A DNA stretch of 64,000 bases from positions 992,001 through 1,056,000 of the forward strand of contig CABHOK010000003.1 in assembly GCA_902168205.1 (NCBI GenBank), in the 5' to 3' direction. The notes below the pieces were generated by a model. It had not been told where the DNA came from. It ran no database searches and worked only from the letters and a program-made list of their open reading frames with translations. The DNA is from an uncultured Chitinophaga sp. Lineage in GTDB: Bacteria; Bacteroidota; Bacteroidia; Cytophagales; Cyclobacteriaceae. Shown here piece by piece: positions 16,371 to 25,900 of the stretch (its first letter is position 1; every line of letters starts with the position of its first letter). The position numbers and the translations under genes were made by a program.

Positions 16371-17390
16371 TTATTTTTCTGTGGATGGTTCAGATCGGTA
16401 TTTGAAAATATCGAGCGCTCTATAAATGGCTTCGCGTAGCGAGCTTTCGTTTGCAAGATTTTTTCCGGCTATAGTATACGCAGTTCCGTGGTCGGGGGAT
16501 GTGCGAACTATTGGTAGACCTGCGGTAAAATTTATACCATCATCAAAGGCTATCGACTTGAACGGTATGAGCCCTTGATCGTGGTACATCGCCAACACGG
16601 CATCGTACTTACTATAGGTACCGGCAGCAAAAAAACCATCGGCCGGAAATGGTCCGTATACCAGTTTACCTTTGTTCTTCTGGTCGGCAATAACGGGTTT
16701 AATGATCAGCTCTTCTTCCTGACCGATAAGTCCGCCATCACCGGCATGCGGGTTCAAGCCGAGCACAGCAATTTTTGGTTTCGTAATGCCAAAGTCTTTA
16801 CGAAGCGAGTGCTCCATTAGCCGAAGCTTGCTTTCAATTTTTTCTTTTGTAATAGAAGTTGCTACATCTTTTACAGCGGTGTGTTCTGTAACAAGACCTA
16901 TACGAAGTGAGTCACTCACCATGAACATCAGGCTCTCTGTTGCACCGAAGTACTCGGTTAGAAATTCTGTATGTCCTTTGAATGGGAACTCATCACTGTG
17001 GATTGTGAGCTTATCGATCGGGGCCGTAACCAGTGCATCGATCAATCCTTCCTTTAGTTCTTCACATGCCTGCCTGAGAGCCGAGAAAGCTGCCTTGCCC
17101 GTTTCTTTGGAAGCCTTACCGGGGTTGATCTCAATAGTATCTTCCCAACAGTTGATCACATTGATAGTCTTGGGAGCGAATTGCCCTTTGTTACGCACCT
17201 GTGTATAGTTAAACTCTTCAATGTTCAACTGCTTCTTATAGAATGAAAGTACACGGGCCGATCCATATATAACCGGAGTGATCATGTTAAGAAGTCGGTT
17301 ATCGGCAAGAGCCTTGATCACTACTTCAGGACCAACACCATTCAGGTCACCAAGTGTAATACCAATGCGGGGTTTCTGTGCTTGAGTCAT
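16371..17390 (-). CDS. pdxA: 4-hydroxythreonine-4-phosphate dehydrogenase
   Basis: A 339-residue PdxA, full length. It oxidises 4-phosphohydroxy-L-threonine in the DXP-dependent route to pyridoxal phosphate. Family blocks seen are ITLGDLNGVGPEVV (11-24), the metal-binding GHTEFL, LGLNPHAGDGGLIG (about 210-223), MYHDQGLIPFK and RTSPDHGTAYTIAG. The next pathway gene, pdxJ, is not in the window. A 424-bp repetitive gap separates it from rsmA, which runs in the opposite direction. Confidence 0.95.
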   Translation of the reverse strand: MTQAQKPRIGITLGDLNGVGPEVVIKALADNRLLNMITPVIYGSARVLSFYKKQLNIEEFNYTQVRNKGQFAPKTINVINCWEDTIEINPGKASKETGKAAFSALRQACEELKEGLIDALVTAPIDKLTIHSDEFPFKGHTEFLTEYFGATESLMFMVSDSLRIGLVTEHTAVKDVATSITKEKIESKLRLMEHSLRKDFGITKPKIAVLGLNPHAGDGGLIGQEEELIIKPVIADQKNKGKLVYGPFPADGFFAAGTYSKYDAVLAMYHDQGLIPFKSIAFDDGINFTAGLPIVRTSPDHGTAYTIAGKNLANESSLREAIYRALDIFKYRSEPSTEK

Positions 17391-17814
17391 GTAAAAACAA
17401 AATGAATTCTTTGCGATTTAGTAAATATTGGTGGAAAGTCCGAAAGTGGGGGAAGACGGGAAGTCCGAAAGTCGGGAAGTCCGAAAGATAGAAGACAGGG
17501 GTAAGAAGTAAGAATAAGGGTGTGACATAGAGTATATTTTTTTAGAGAAAGAGGCTGTTGGGGACTGACTACCTTGGCGTATATTCATGTGCCACTGTAT
17601 TTCATTCAGTCGAGCTTATCTAGTTATATAGTCCCTGGTATCTTAAATCATCCATAACCCGATCTATATATAATTACAGAGGGGCATTTACCTTCTTACT
17701 GATGGCTTCTTACTTCTCATCAATTCACATCTTCCAACTTCCGGTCTCCCAACTCTCGGCCTTCCGGACTTCCCAACTCCTCGTCTTCCAACTTATTCGT
17801 ACTTTTAACCCTTC
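17391..17814. repeat. Divergent intergenic region with GAAGTCCGAAAG repeats
   Basis: These 424 bp between pdxA and rsmA hold no convincing gene. Left part (17435-17515): three degenerate repeats of AAGTCCGAAAGT, then a GAAGACAGGGGTAAGAAGTAAG tract. Right part (17693-17795): TTCTTACT, CTTCCAACTTCC and GGACTTCCCAACTCC repeats largely complementary to the left part. Both promoters must lie here. TACTTTTA at 17800-17807, 7 bp before the rsmA ATG, is one base off the -7 consensus. Confidence 0.6.
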
Positions 17815-18627
17815 ATGGAAAAATCATTTGATAAGGTACGACCGAAGAAGTCGCTGGGGCAACATTTCTTGCACGACCAGAATACTGCACGTAAAATTGT
17901 TGAGTCACTGAAAGTAAAGGAGGGTGCCAACCCGGTGCTGGAGATCGGGCCGGGTATGGGTGTGCTTACGCAATACCTTGTTACGAATGATAAACTGAAT
18001 CTGAAGCTGATCGAGATTGACCGCGACTCTGTGAAGTATCTTCATAAACACTATCCGGCCATGGGCGAAAATATAGTGGAGGGAGATTTTCTGGCGATTG
18101 AATTGAAGAAGGTGTTCGACAGTACGTTCGCGATCATTGGTAACTTTCCCTATAACATTTCATCGCAGATATTTTTTAAAGTGCTGGAGCATCGCGACCA
18201 GGTTGATCAAGTGGTGTGCATGCTTCAGAAAGAAGTTGCCGATCGCATCGCTGAGAAACCCGGCAGTAAGACCTATGGTATATTAAGTGTGTTGCTGCAG
18301 GCATACTATACGGTACAATATTTATTCAAGGTACCACCGGGGGCATTTACACCACCACCGAAAGTTATGTCGGCAGTGATACGATTGGAACGCAACCAGA
18401 CTGTGAAGCTGGGTTGTGATGAACAGCTCTTTGTAAAGGTGGTGAAGCAAGGGTTTAACAATAGGCGGAAGACCTTGCGCAACGCCCTAAAACCTCTAAT
18501 TTTGCCTGCCGAAATTTCATCCCTTAAACTGCTTGACAAGCGGGCTGAGCAGCTTTCCGTGGAGGAGTTTGTTCACCTCACACAATTAATTGAATCGAGC
18601 CGTGGAACAGCAAACACTGGAGTTTGA
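17815..18627 (+). CDS. rsmA: 16S rRNA (adenine1518/1519-N6)-dimethyltransferase
   Basis: A 270-residue RsmA/KsgA. It dimethylates two adenines of the 3' hairpin of 16S rRNA late in 30S assembly. Motifs are SLGQHFLHD (13-21), the SAM-binding EIGPGMG (43-49), the acidic EIDRD and the catalytic NFPYNIS (110-116; NLPYN in most bacteria). The 3' end overlaps the start of mgtE in another frame, so the two are probably translated from one message. Confidence 0.97.
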   Translation: MEKSFDKVRPKKSLGQHFLHDQNTARKIVESLKVKEGANPVLEIGPGMGVLTQYLVTNDKLNLKLIEIDRDSVKYLHKHYPAMGENIVEGDFLAIELKKVFDSTFAIIGNFPYNISSQIFFKVLEHRDQVDQVVCMLQKEVADRIAEKPGSKTYGILSVLLQAYYTVQYLFKVPPGAFTPPPKVMSAVIRLERNQTVKLGCDEQLFVKVVKQGFNNRRKTLRNALKPLILPAEISSLKLLDKRAEQLSVEEFVHLTQLIESSRGTANTGV

Positions 18628-19960
18628 ATTAACAAAAGAATTTCGCGATCGCTTTCAGCAAGCTCTGGATGAACGTGATGATGCCTTCATTCGTAATTCA
18701 CTGCAGGATGTAAAGGCTGCCGATATAACTGCACTGGTATACGAATTTACTCCGGAAGAATCGAAGTACTTCATGGAGTTACTCTCGATTGAAATTCAAT
18801 CTGAAATTATTCGTGATCTTGATTCAGAGACGCGTAAAAAATATCTCAAACTGCACGATCCGCAGGCCATTGCTATACTGTTGAATCAACTGCTCTCGGA
18901 TGATACTGCTGATATACTTCATGAACTGCCGGTAAAGGTGCGCGAAGAGGTATTTGTAGGACTCGAGCCTGTACTGCGTTCGCAGGTAACCGAACTGCTA
19001 CGATACGAAGAGAATGTAGCCGGTGGTTTGATGGCGAAAGAACTTATACGCGCGCGCATCAACTGGACGGTAGTGCAATGTGTAGATGAGATTCGCAAGC
19101 AAGCTGAAAATGTATCGAAGTTCTACCAGGTATATGTGGTAGACGATCGCGATAAATTGCTGGGTAGATTATCACTGCAGGACCTCATCATCTCGGATGC
19201 ACGCAAGCTTGTGGCAGATATATATGAGAAAGATATAGTCTCGGTCGAGACCTATATGGAAGACTGGGAAGTGGCGGAGGTCATGAAGAAATATGAACTC
19301 GTGTCGGTGCCTGTAGTAAATGTACAAGGCTACCTGGTAGGACGCATCACGATTGACGATATCGTTGACGTGATTACCGAGCAGGCGGAGGAAGAACGAC
19401 AGATGATGGCCGGTATCAGTGAGAATGTTGAAGAAGATGATAGTATCTGGCGTAACACGCGTGCCCGTCTGCCGTGGCTGCTGATTGGTATATTGGGTGG
19501 CTTGATGAATGCCAAGTTTATGGGCTTGTTCGAAGCAGAACTTGTACGGGTTACAGCTATAGCTTTCTTTACACCACTGATACAGGCAACCGGTGGAAAT
19601 GTAGGTATACAATCATCGTCACTCATCGTACAAAGTCTTGCGAATCCTGATTTTGTTGATGAAGGTTTATGGAAACGTCTTATCAAAGTATTTTTCGTGG
19701 CTATACTCAATGGCCTGGTGCTGTCTACACTCGTGTGGGGCGCAAATATATTGCTGTTCCAGGAGTATACATTGTCGCTTGTGGTATCTATAGCGTTGTT
19801 CAGTGTTATTGTGTTCGCTTCGTTTATAGGTACTATAACACCGCTTATACTCAATCGATTTGGTTTTAACCCCGCGCTTGCTGCAGGTCCGTTCATTACA
19901 ACAACAAACGATCTGCTCGGGCTTACACTATATTTCTTTACAGTTCACCTTATTCTCTGA
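18602..19960 (+). CDS. mgtE: Magnesium transporter MgtE
   Basis: A roughly 452-residue MgtE-type Mg2+ channel of the inner membrane. It has an N-terminal helical domain (about 20-125), two CBS domains (about 130-250) and a five-helix membrane domain beginning near LPWLLIGILGGLMNAKFMG. The conserved pore segment FTPLIQATGGNVGIQSS is clear, and the last helices include ITTTNDLLGLTLYF. No early ATG is in frame; the start is GTG at 18602 (VEQQTLEF) or TTG at 18590, both inside rsmA. The stop overlaps the next ATG by one base. Confidence 0.93.
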   Translation: MEQQTLEFELTKEFRDRFQQALDERDDAFIRNSLQDVKAADITALVYEFTPEESKYFMELLSIEIQSEIIRDLDSETRKKYLKLHDPQAIAILLNQLLSDDTADILHELPVKVREEVFVGLEPVLRSQVTELLRYEENVAGGLMAKELIRARINWTVVQCVDEIRKQAENVSKFYQVYVVDDRDKLLGRLSLQDLIISDARKLVADIYEKDIVSVETYMEDWEVAEVMKKYELVSVPVVNVQGYLVGRITIDDIVDVITEQAEEERQMMAGISENVEEDDSIWRNTRARLPWLLIGILGGLMNAKFMGLFEAELVRVTAIAFFTPLIQATGGNVGIQSSSLIVQSLANPDFVDEGLWKRLIKVFFVAILNGLVLSTLVWGANILLFQEYTLSLVVSIALFSVIVFASFIGTITPLILNRFGFNPALAAGPFITTTNDLLGLTLYFFTVHLIL

Positions 19961-20904
19961 TGGCTCTTCCGAAATGTTTAATCATTGATCCCATGCATGA
20001 AAGTATTTTTCCGATGTTATCGGAGATCGGCTGGGAAGCAGTATCCATGCCTTCTATTACCCGCGATGCAATAAAAACAACGCATCATGGTTTTGATGGA
20101 TTGATCGTACGCAGTAAAACGACTATTGATCGCGATCTGCTGGGCGAAAACCCTACGATTAAATTTGTAGGTCGTGCCGGTGCCGGTCTGGATAACGTAG
20201 ATCTTGATTATCTCCAGGAGAAAGGTATAGCTGTATTGCATGCATCTGAAGGTAACCGTGATGCGGTAGGAGAGTATACCGCAGGTGCATTACTAAGTCT
20301 GATGCGAAATATACCCCGTGCGGACAGTGAGGTGCGTAACCGCGTATGGGAGCGCGAAGGAAATCGTGGTGAAGAACTGATGGGCAAAACGGTAGGCATC
20401 ATTGGCTATGGCAACATGGGACAATCTTTTGCCAAACGAATTTCGGGCTTTGGATGTAATGTTTTAGCGTACGATAAATACAAAACCGGTTATGGCGATC
20501 TGTATGCTAAAGAAGTTTCGATGGATATGTTGTTTGCTGAAGCCGACATTCTGAGTCTACATATACCTTTAACACCGGAGACCCGGAAGATGGTTGATCT
20601 TTCATATCTCCACCGTTTCAAGAAGAAAATTATACTTGTTAATACCGCACGTGGAGAGATTGTATCCCTCACCGATCTGGCGGAGGCTATGCAAGGCAAC
20701 CTGGTGCGTGGCGCTGTACTGGATGTGTTGGAAAATGAAAAGCTCAACACCTTTTCGCCTGCGCAGAAGTTGGCGTTCGATACATTGGCAGAAAAAACGA
20801 ATGTAATATTCACCCCGCATATTGCAGGCTGGACGTTTGAGTCGCACGTAAAAATTAATGTAGCTTTGATACAGAAAATCGAAGCGCTCGGATTAGCGCA
20901 TTAA
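19960..20904 (+). CDS. D-2-hydroxyacid dehydrogenase (phosphoglycerate dehydrogenase-like)
   Basis: A 314-residue NAD-dependent D-2-hydroxyacid dehydrogenase. The substrate-domain block GRAGAGLDNVD (71-81), Rossmann motif GYGNMG (149-154) and the catalytic Arg231 (NTARGEIV), Glu near 258 and His287 (TPHIAGWTFES) are all present. It lacks the C-terminal ACT domain of long SerA enzymes. D-3-phosphoglycerate dehydrogenase of serine synthesis is the best guess from the GRAGAG block, but short family members have varied substrates and no serB/serC is nearby. It overlaps mgtE by one base. Confidence 0.85.
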   Translation: MALPKCLIIDPMHESIFPMLSEIGWEAVSMPSITRDAIKTTHHGFDGLIVRSKTTIDRDLLGENPTIKFVGRAGAGLDNVDLDYLQEKGIAVLHASEGNRDAVGEYTAGALLSLMRNIPRADSEVRNRVWEREGNRGEELMGKTVGIIGYGNMGQSFAKRISGFGCNVLAYDKYKTGYGDLYAKEVSMDMLFAEADILSLHIPLTPETRKMVDLSYLHRFKKKIILVNTARGEIVSLTDLAEAMQGNLVRGAVLDVLENEKLNTFSPAQKLAFDTLAEKTNVIFTPHIAGWTFESHVKINVALIQKIEALGLAH

Positions 20905-20947
20905 TTTTTTTATCCTTAATATTAAATAAACCAATCAGAGCTAAGCC

Positions 20948-21793
20948 ATGCGTTTTTTCGAAAAGCGGATGAAGGATGTAAATGAGTTCTTTAACTCGAT
21001 TATAGAGAAACCTTTACTGACATCTTCGCTGGTATTGATACTTGTTACTATCATCGTACTGGGGCTTAGTACAAAATACTATTTGCATGAGTTCGATACG
21101 TTCGTGCCGCAGATTTTAGCGGAAGCACATGGAATGATTTTCGACATTGCTGTGATCGGTATCTTGATTTTCTGGTTGAATCAGAATGGGGAGATACGGC
21201 AGCGTATACGTACCTATAAAGATGAGATTGACGACTTCCGTTTGTGGGAGTCTGAAGAAGCCGCGTTTCGTACTGTGGGTAATATCAAGCGTTTAAATCG
21301 CCATAAGATTCATGAGATAAACCTGGTGAACTGTTACCTGCCAAGAACAAACCTGAACTATGTTAACCTGGCTTCTTCCAATATGAATTCAGCAAACATA
21401 TCGCAGTCAACACTGATCGAATCGAACCTGGAGAATGCTCGTCTTAACCAGACAAACTTTGAAAATTCAAATCTTAACCAGGCGAATCTGAAAGGTGCCT
21501 ATGCCAGTGGAGCAAACTTTAAGGATGCATTCCTGATCAAGTCACAATTCGAAAATGCATTTTTGATCAAAGCTAATTTTAACAATGCATTTTTAATGGA
21601 AGCTAACTTGCAGAACTGTTACCTGATGGGGGCAGACTTTGAGAATGCAAGTCTTTATAAAGCCGATCTGCGCGGAGCAAAAGGACTTACCGTGGAGCAA
21701 TTATCAAAGGTAAAAACGCTATACCTGGCCCGCTTTGATGAAGAGATACTGGAGCAGATTAAAACCAATCTGCCGGAGCTAGTTGGCTCCTGA
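20948..21793 (+). CDS. Membrane-anchored pentapeptide-repeat protein
   Basis: A 281-residue protein with two N-terminal membrane segments (about 24-44 and 60-77), a charged linker and then a pentapeptide-repeat region (about 120-250) with the A(N/D)LxxA pattern: NLNYVNLASSNMNSANIS, NLENARLNQTNFENSNLNQ and FENAFLIKANFNNAFL. Such repeats fold as a right-handed quadrilateral beta-helix. The repeat domain would face the cytoplasm or periplasm depending on topology, which was not resolved. The function is unknown. It is followed by a strong terminator. Confidence 0.85.
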   Translation: MRFFEKRMKDVNEFFNSIIEKPLLTSSLVLILVTIIVLGLSTKYYLHEFDTFVPQILAEAHGMIFDIAVIGILIFWLNQNGEIRQRIRTYKDEIDDFRLWESEEAAFRTVGNIKRLNRHKIHEINLVNCYLPRTNLNYVNLASSNMNSANISQSTLIESNLENARLNQTNFENSNLNQANLKGAYASGANFKDAFLIKSQFENAFLIKANFNNAFLMEANLQNCYLMGADFENASLYKADLRGAKGLTVEQLSKVKTLYLARFDEEILEQIKTNLPELVGS

Positions 21794-21832
21794 TTTTGGG
21801 AGATAAAAACAAAATTGTTACCTTTACAGCAG

Positions 21833-21870
21833 CAACGGTCCCGGAGACGGGGCCGTTGTTTCTTTTTTTT
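21833..21870 (+). terminator. Rho-independent terminator after the pentapeptide-repeat gene
   Basis: The stem CAACGGTCCCG/CGGGGCCGTTG has a 4-base loop and is followed by TTTCTTTTTTTT. It ends the rsmA-mgtE-serA-like-pentapeptide unit. Confidence 0.92.
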
Positions 21871-21914
21871 GATGGCAAGAACAAAATAAACTAAGTAACG
21901 AATCACGTTAAGCT

Positions 21915-22391
21915 ATGAGCAAGAAAGTTTCATACTATACAAAAGAAGGTTTAGATAAACTGCGAAGCGAGTTAAGCGAACTGAAGTCAAAAGGCCGTGC
22001 GGATATAGCACGCCAGATAGCTGAAGCACGTGATAAAGGTGATCTCAGTGAAAATGCAGAGTATGATGCTGCCAAAGATGCTCAAGGCCTGCTTGAAGCG
22101 AAAATTGCTCAGCTTGAAGACCTGGTAAGTAATGCTCGTCTGCTCGATGAAAACAATATAGATACATCCAAAGTATCTATACTTTCTAAAGTTACCATCA
22201 AAAACAAGAAGAACGGTGCTTCCGTTACCTATACATTAGTATCAGAAGAAGAGGCTGATCTGAAAGCCGGTAAAATTTCTACCATGTCGCCCATCGGAAA
22301 AGGATTGTTGGGTAAGAAGAAAGGTGAAGTTGCCAAGATCACAACACCTGCCGGTGAAATTGAATTTGAAGTTGTAAATATTACAGCCTGA
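21915..22391 (+). CDS. greA: Transcription elongation factor GreA
   Basis: A 158-residue GreA with a normal layout: an N-terminal antiparallel coiled coil (about 1-77) and a C-terminal FKBP-like domain. Recognised blocks are YYTKEGLDKLRSELSEL, the acidic tip ARDKGDLSENAEYDAAKDAQ (about 43-62), and SPIGKGLLGKKKGEVAKI near the end. It stimulates transcript cleavage in backtracked RNA polymerase through the acidic tip. It sits directly upstream of the HIT-family gene. Confidence 0.96.
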   Translation: MSKKVSYYTKEGLDKLRSELSELKSKGRADIARQIAEARDKGDLSENAEYDAAKDAQGLLEAKIAQLEDLVSNARLLDENNIDTSKVSILSKVTIKNKKNGASVTYTLVSEEEADLKAGKISTMSPIGKGLLGKKKGEVAKITTPAGEIEFEVVNITA

Positions 22392-22433
22392 TCATTCAGG
22401 TAAAGTAACTATTCTAAATAATAGATATATACC

Positions 22434-22826
22434 ATGGCTTCCATTTTCACTCGCATCATCAACCGTGAGATACCCGGCTATATTATTGCAGAAGATGATA
22501 GGTACATTGCGTTCCTCGACATAAGTCCGCTTGTGTTAGGACATACACTGGTGATACCCAAACAGGAAGTGGACTATATATTTAACCTGGAGGATGATGC
22601 ATTGGCTGGCCTGATGGTTTTTGCAAAGAAGGTTGCCAAAGCAGTAGAGAAAGCAGTGCCCTGCAAACGCATTGGTGTTTCTGTTATAGGCTTGGAAGTG
22701 CCGCACACCCATGTACACATTGTACCCATGAATTCAGCAGACGATGTAAACTTTACACGCGCCAAACTGTCGCCATCCAAGGAAGCTCTCGCAGAGGTAG
22801 CCGAAAAAATCCGGAAACATCTCTAG
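22434..22826 (+). CDS. HIT-family protein
   Basis: A 130-residue histidine-triad protein. The motif HTHVHIVPM (91-99) carries the His-x-His-x-His triad, and the N-terminal SIFTRIINREIPGYIIAEDD is typical of the Hint/YcfF branch. Such proteins hydrolyse nucleoside phosphoramidates or similar nucleotide conjugates in the cytoplasm. It lies 42 bp after greA and a terminator follows, so the two probably share a transcript. Confidence 0.93.
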   Translation: MASIFTRIINREIPGYIIAEDDRYIAFLDISPLVLGHTLVIPKQEVDYIFNLEDDALAGLMVFAKKVAKAVEKAVPCKRIGVSVIGLEVPHTHVHIVPMNSADDVNFTRAKLSPSKEALAEVAEKIRKHL

Positions 22827-22884
22827 TATAAAATATAGCAGGCAGGCTATGTCTATCGACAACATACACCTGTCCTACAACGAA

Positions 22885-22924
22885 TAAAAAAAGGATGCTA
22901 TAAGAAATAGGATCCTTTTTTTAT
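22885..22924. terminator. Bidirectional terminator between the HIT gene and the ELW-repeat gene
   Basis: A stem AAAAAAAGGAT...ATCCTTTTTTT, with inner TAT/ATA pairing, is flanked by an A-tract on the left and a T-tract on the right. It can therefore end both the plus-strand HIT transcript and the minus-strand gene at 22933. Confidence 0.85.
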
Positions 22925-22932
22925 TCTTACTT

Positions 22933-25900
22933 CTATTTCTTCACAAACTTCAAATAAGCCACTCCGCTATTAGTCTTCACACTCAAGGTATATACTCCGG
23001 CCGCATAGTCTGCTACAGATAGTTCAAGTGAACGCTCGTGTGTGCTATAGCGAAGTCCTTCCTTGCTATGCGCTGACGTAATGACTATATCTTTCTTTCC
23101 TGTACCGGGAAGTGTGATCGTTAATTTGTCAGAAGCAGGATTTGGATACGCTGTTAATTTTTGTCCCGGATTGGTTTCTATATCCGTAATCACCACGTCA
23201 ACGTTGTCTGACATAACACTGGTACATCCATCAATCGTAACCTGCACGGTATAGACCGCGCTTTCAGAAGTAGTTAATGTAACGCCTTTTTCATCGGTAA
23301 TTTTTACACCATCCTTGAACCACTGATTACCCGTTGTGCTGCTCGAAGTAAGCAATGCTGCATTTGAGTTTTGAGACACTGTAACCGTTGGCTTCTGCGG
23401 ATTGACACAGAAGCTTTGTTGTGCCACTGCAGAAGGATTATAGTTTTCGTTACCAGGCTGGTTTGCTACAACGGTAGCGGTACCCGCTTCAGTAAGCGTT
23501 ACCTGGTTGCCGGTGATGGTAATTTTAGCAGGTGTTGTTGTCTGGTATGATAACGCAAGTCCAGACGTACTGGAGCCTGGCAGTGTAAAAGGAGCATCAC
23601 CTAAAGTTTTATCTGCTATAGCAGGAAAGGTGATGGTTTGATCTGCCTTGTTGATGAGGAGTACAACTTCAACCGGGTCTGCTGCATCGTAAGTACCATT
23701 GCCCGTTTGCGTTGCCTTCATCATGATGGTACCGGCTTTATGTATAGTCACTACATTACCGCTTACAGATGCGATGGTTGGATCAGAACTTTCATACGTA
23801 ATCGGCAGACCAGCATCACTGGTAGCGGTAAGGGTAAACGGAGCATCGCCATACGTTTTGGCAGGAAGCGGGTTGAACGTAATGGTCTGTTCCAAACGAC
23901 ATCCGGCTGGTAATGCCAAATCTGTGGAAGTATCGTGCACAAAGATTTCGTCACCGACCCCTGCTGCGAATCCGGTGATATATATCTTTTCACCAATGGC
24001 GAGTATATCTCCGGTTATACCACCGGCTGTAACCGTGGTGTTGTTAGTGACTTTTATAGTGCTGCAAGCCGGACCGTATGTTTTCCACAGCGTGCGTATG
24101 CTGCCATCAAACGCTGTGAAATATAAAAAGTCGTTAACAGCAAGAAGGTTTGCCGGTGCCGCGCTGACTGCCCCGGTATTTATATCCGATACGATGACTG
24201 TTCCCCCTGCCGTACCGTCACTCTTCCAGAGTTCTTCACCATGGGTGCCATCATCTGCCGTGAAATATAGTATACCATTGGATGCCGTCAGCTGGCTGAT
24301 GTTGGAAGATGCTGCACCGGGGTTGATGTCCAATACCAGGCTGGTATTTGCTTCAGTTCCATCGGTCCGCCATAATTCTTTTCCACTCACACCATCGTTC
24401 ACTACAAAGTATCCTATACCATCCACTTCTTCAAACTGAAGTATATCCGTGCTTACAAAACCTCCTGCAGCGTTGGGGTTAATATCTTTCACCAACACAG
24501 TGCCGGCATCGGTGCCATCGCTTTTCCAGAGTTCAAGTCCATGAGTTCCATCATCCGCAAAGAAATATAGCGCTCCGTTTTTGTTCTTTAATCCTTTCAG
24601 AAAAGTAAACGTCTTGATTACGTTCGTACCTGTATTTAATTCACCACCATCGCTGGTCCATAACCCAGCAGTGCCTGCATCATTGGCAATGAAATATAGT
24701 TTGTCGTTGAAGTTAGTGAGTGAAGCAGGATTGGAACTGATGGAACCGCCTATATTAGCAACACGCTTGGTCCCAATTACAGTACCATCACTCTTATATA
24801 GTTCGATAGCAACATTGTTGGCTTCATATCCCGGGAAAAAAGCAATGTTACCTACACCGGTAATTTCAGAGCCATCCGAAGGTTTGGCACCTAATTCAAT
24901 GGTGCCGGCTGTTGTTCCATCGGTCTTCCATAAACGTATAGGCTCTTTACTCATATCCCTTGCCGTAAAGTATATAAGGTTGCTTATATGTTTCAGGTAT
25001 GACGGATTGGACGAGCTATCGGCATTAAACCAGATTTCTTTCAGCAGCGCAGTGCCTGCACTGGTACCATCACTTTTCCAGAGCTCCTGGCCGTTGCCAG
25101 TATCGTAAGCAGAGAAATATAGGGCGTTGTCGAGGGATTCAAAATGTCCCGGATTTGAACCCGCATTTGTTACTGGTATATCGGTTATGCGATCCGTGCC
25201 TGCGAGTGTACCATCTGTTATCCATAGTTCGTTTCCGGTATTGCCATCATCAGCAACGAAATATAGTGTTGTGCCAAGGGGAGTAAGATCATTCGGAGGC
25301 CGTGTGCCCGGTGTTGTCCCTTTTGCTATATCCGTAACCAGTACGGTGCCTGATTCTGTTCCATCGCTTTTCCAGATTTGAAGACTGGCGCCTGCTGTCA
25401 GATCTTTCGGTGCTACAAAATATAGTTCACCGTTCATGTTGGCGAAATCAGCAGCATAGCTTCCTATATTTTTATAGGTAACGGTGCCTGCAGCGGTTCC
25501 ATCGCTCTTCCAGAGTTCGGATGTATTGGCAGTAAAATATAGTATACTTCCTACAGCCGTTGTGTTTTCTATGATACTGAATTCTCCGAGGTTTTTAACG
25601 AAGGTAGTTCCGGCCGCTGTTCCATCACTTTTCCATAGACCATTAATGATCGTGCCATCAGAAGCTGTAAAGAAAAGCGTGCCGTTTACATTGGTAAGCA
25701 GATCAGGCGATGAACCGTCTGTTCCGGGCAGTATGTCCAATACGAGTTCGGTGCCTGCATCTGTTCCATCACTTTTCCAGAGCTCATAACCGTTGGTGCC
25801 ATCTGTGGCAATGAAATATAGCATACTTCCTACGGCACTGAATCTGGCAGGCGATGATGAGCCTGTTCCTGTATTTATATCTTTTACCAATACAGTTCCG

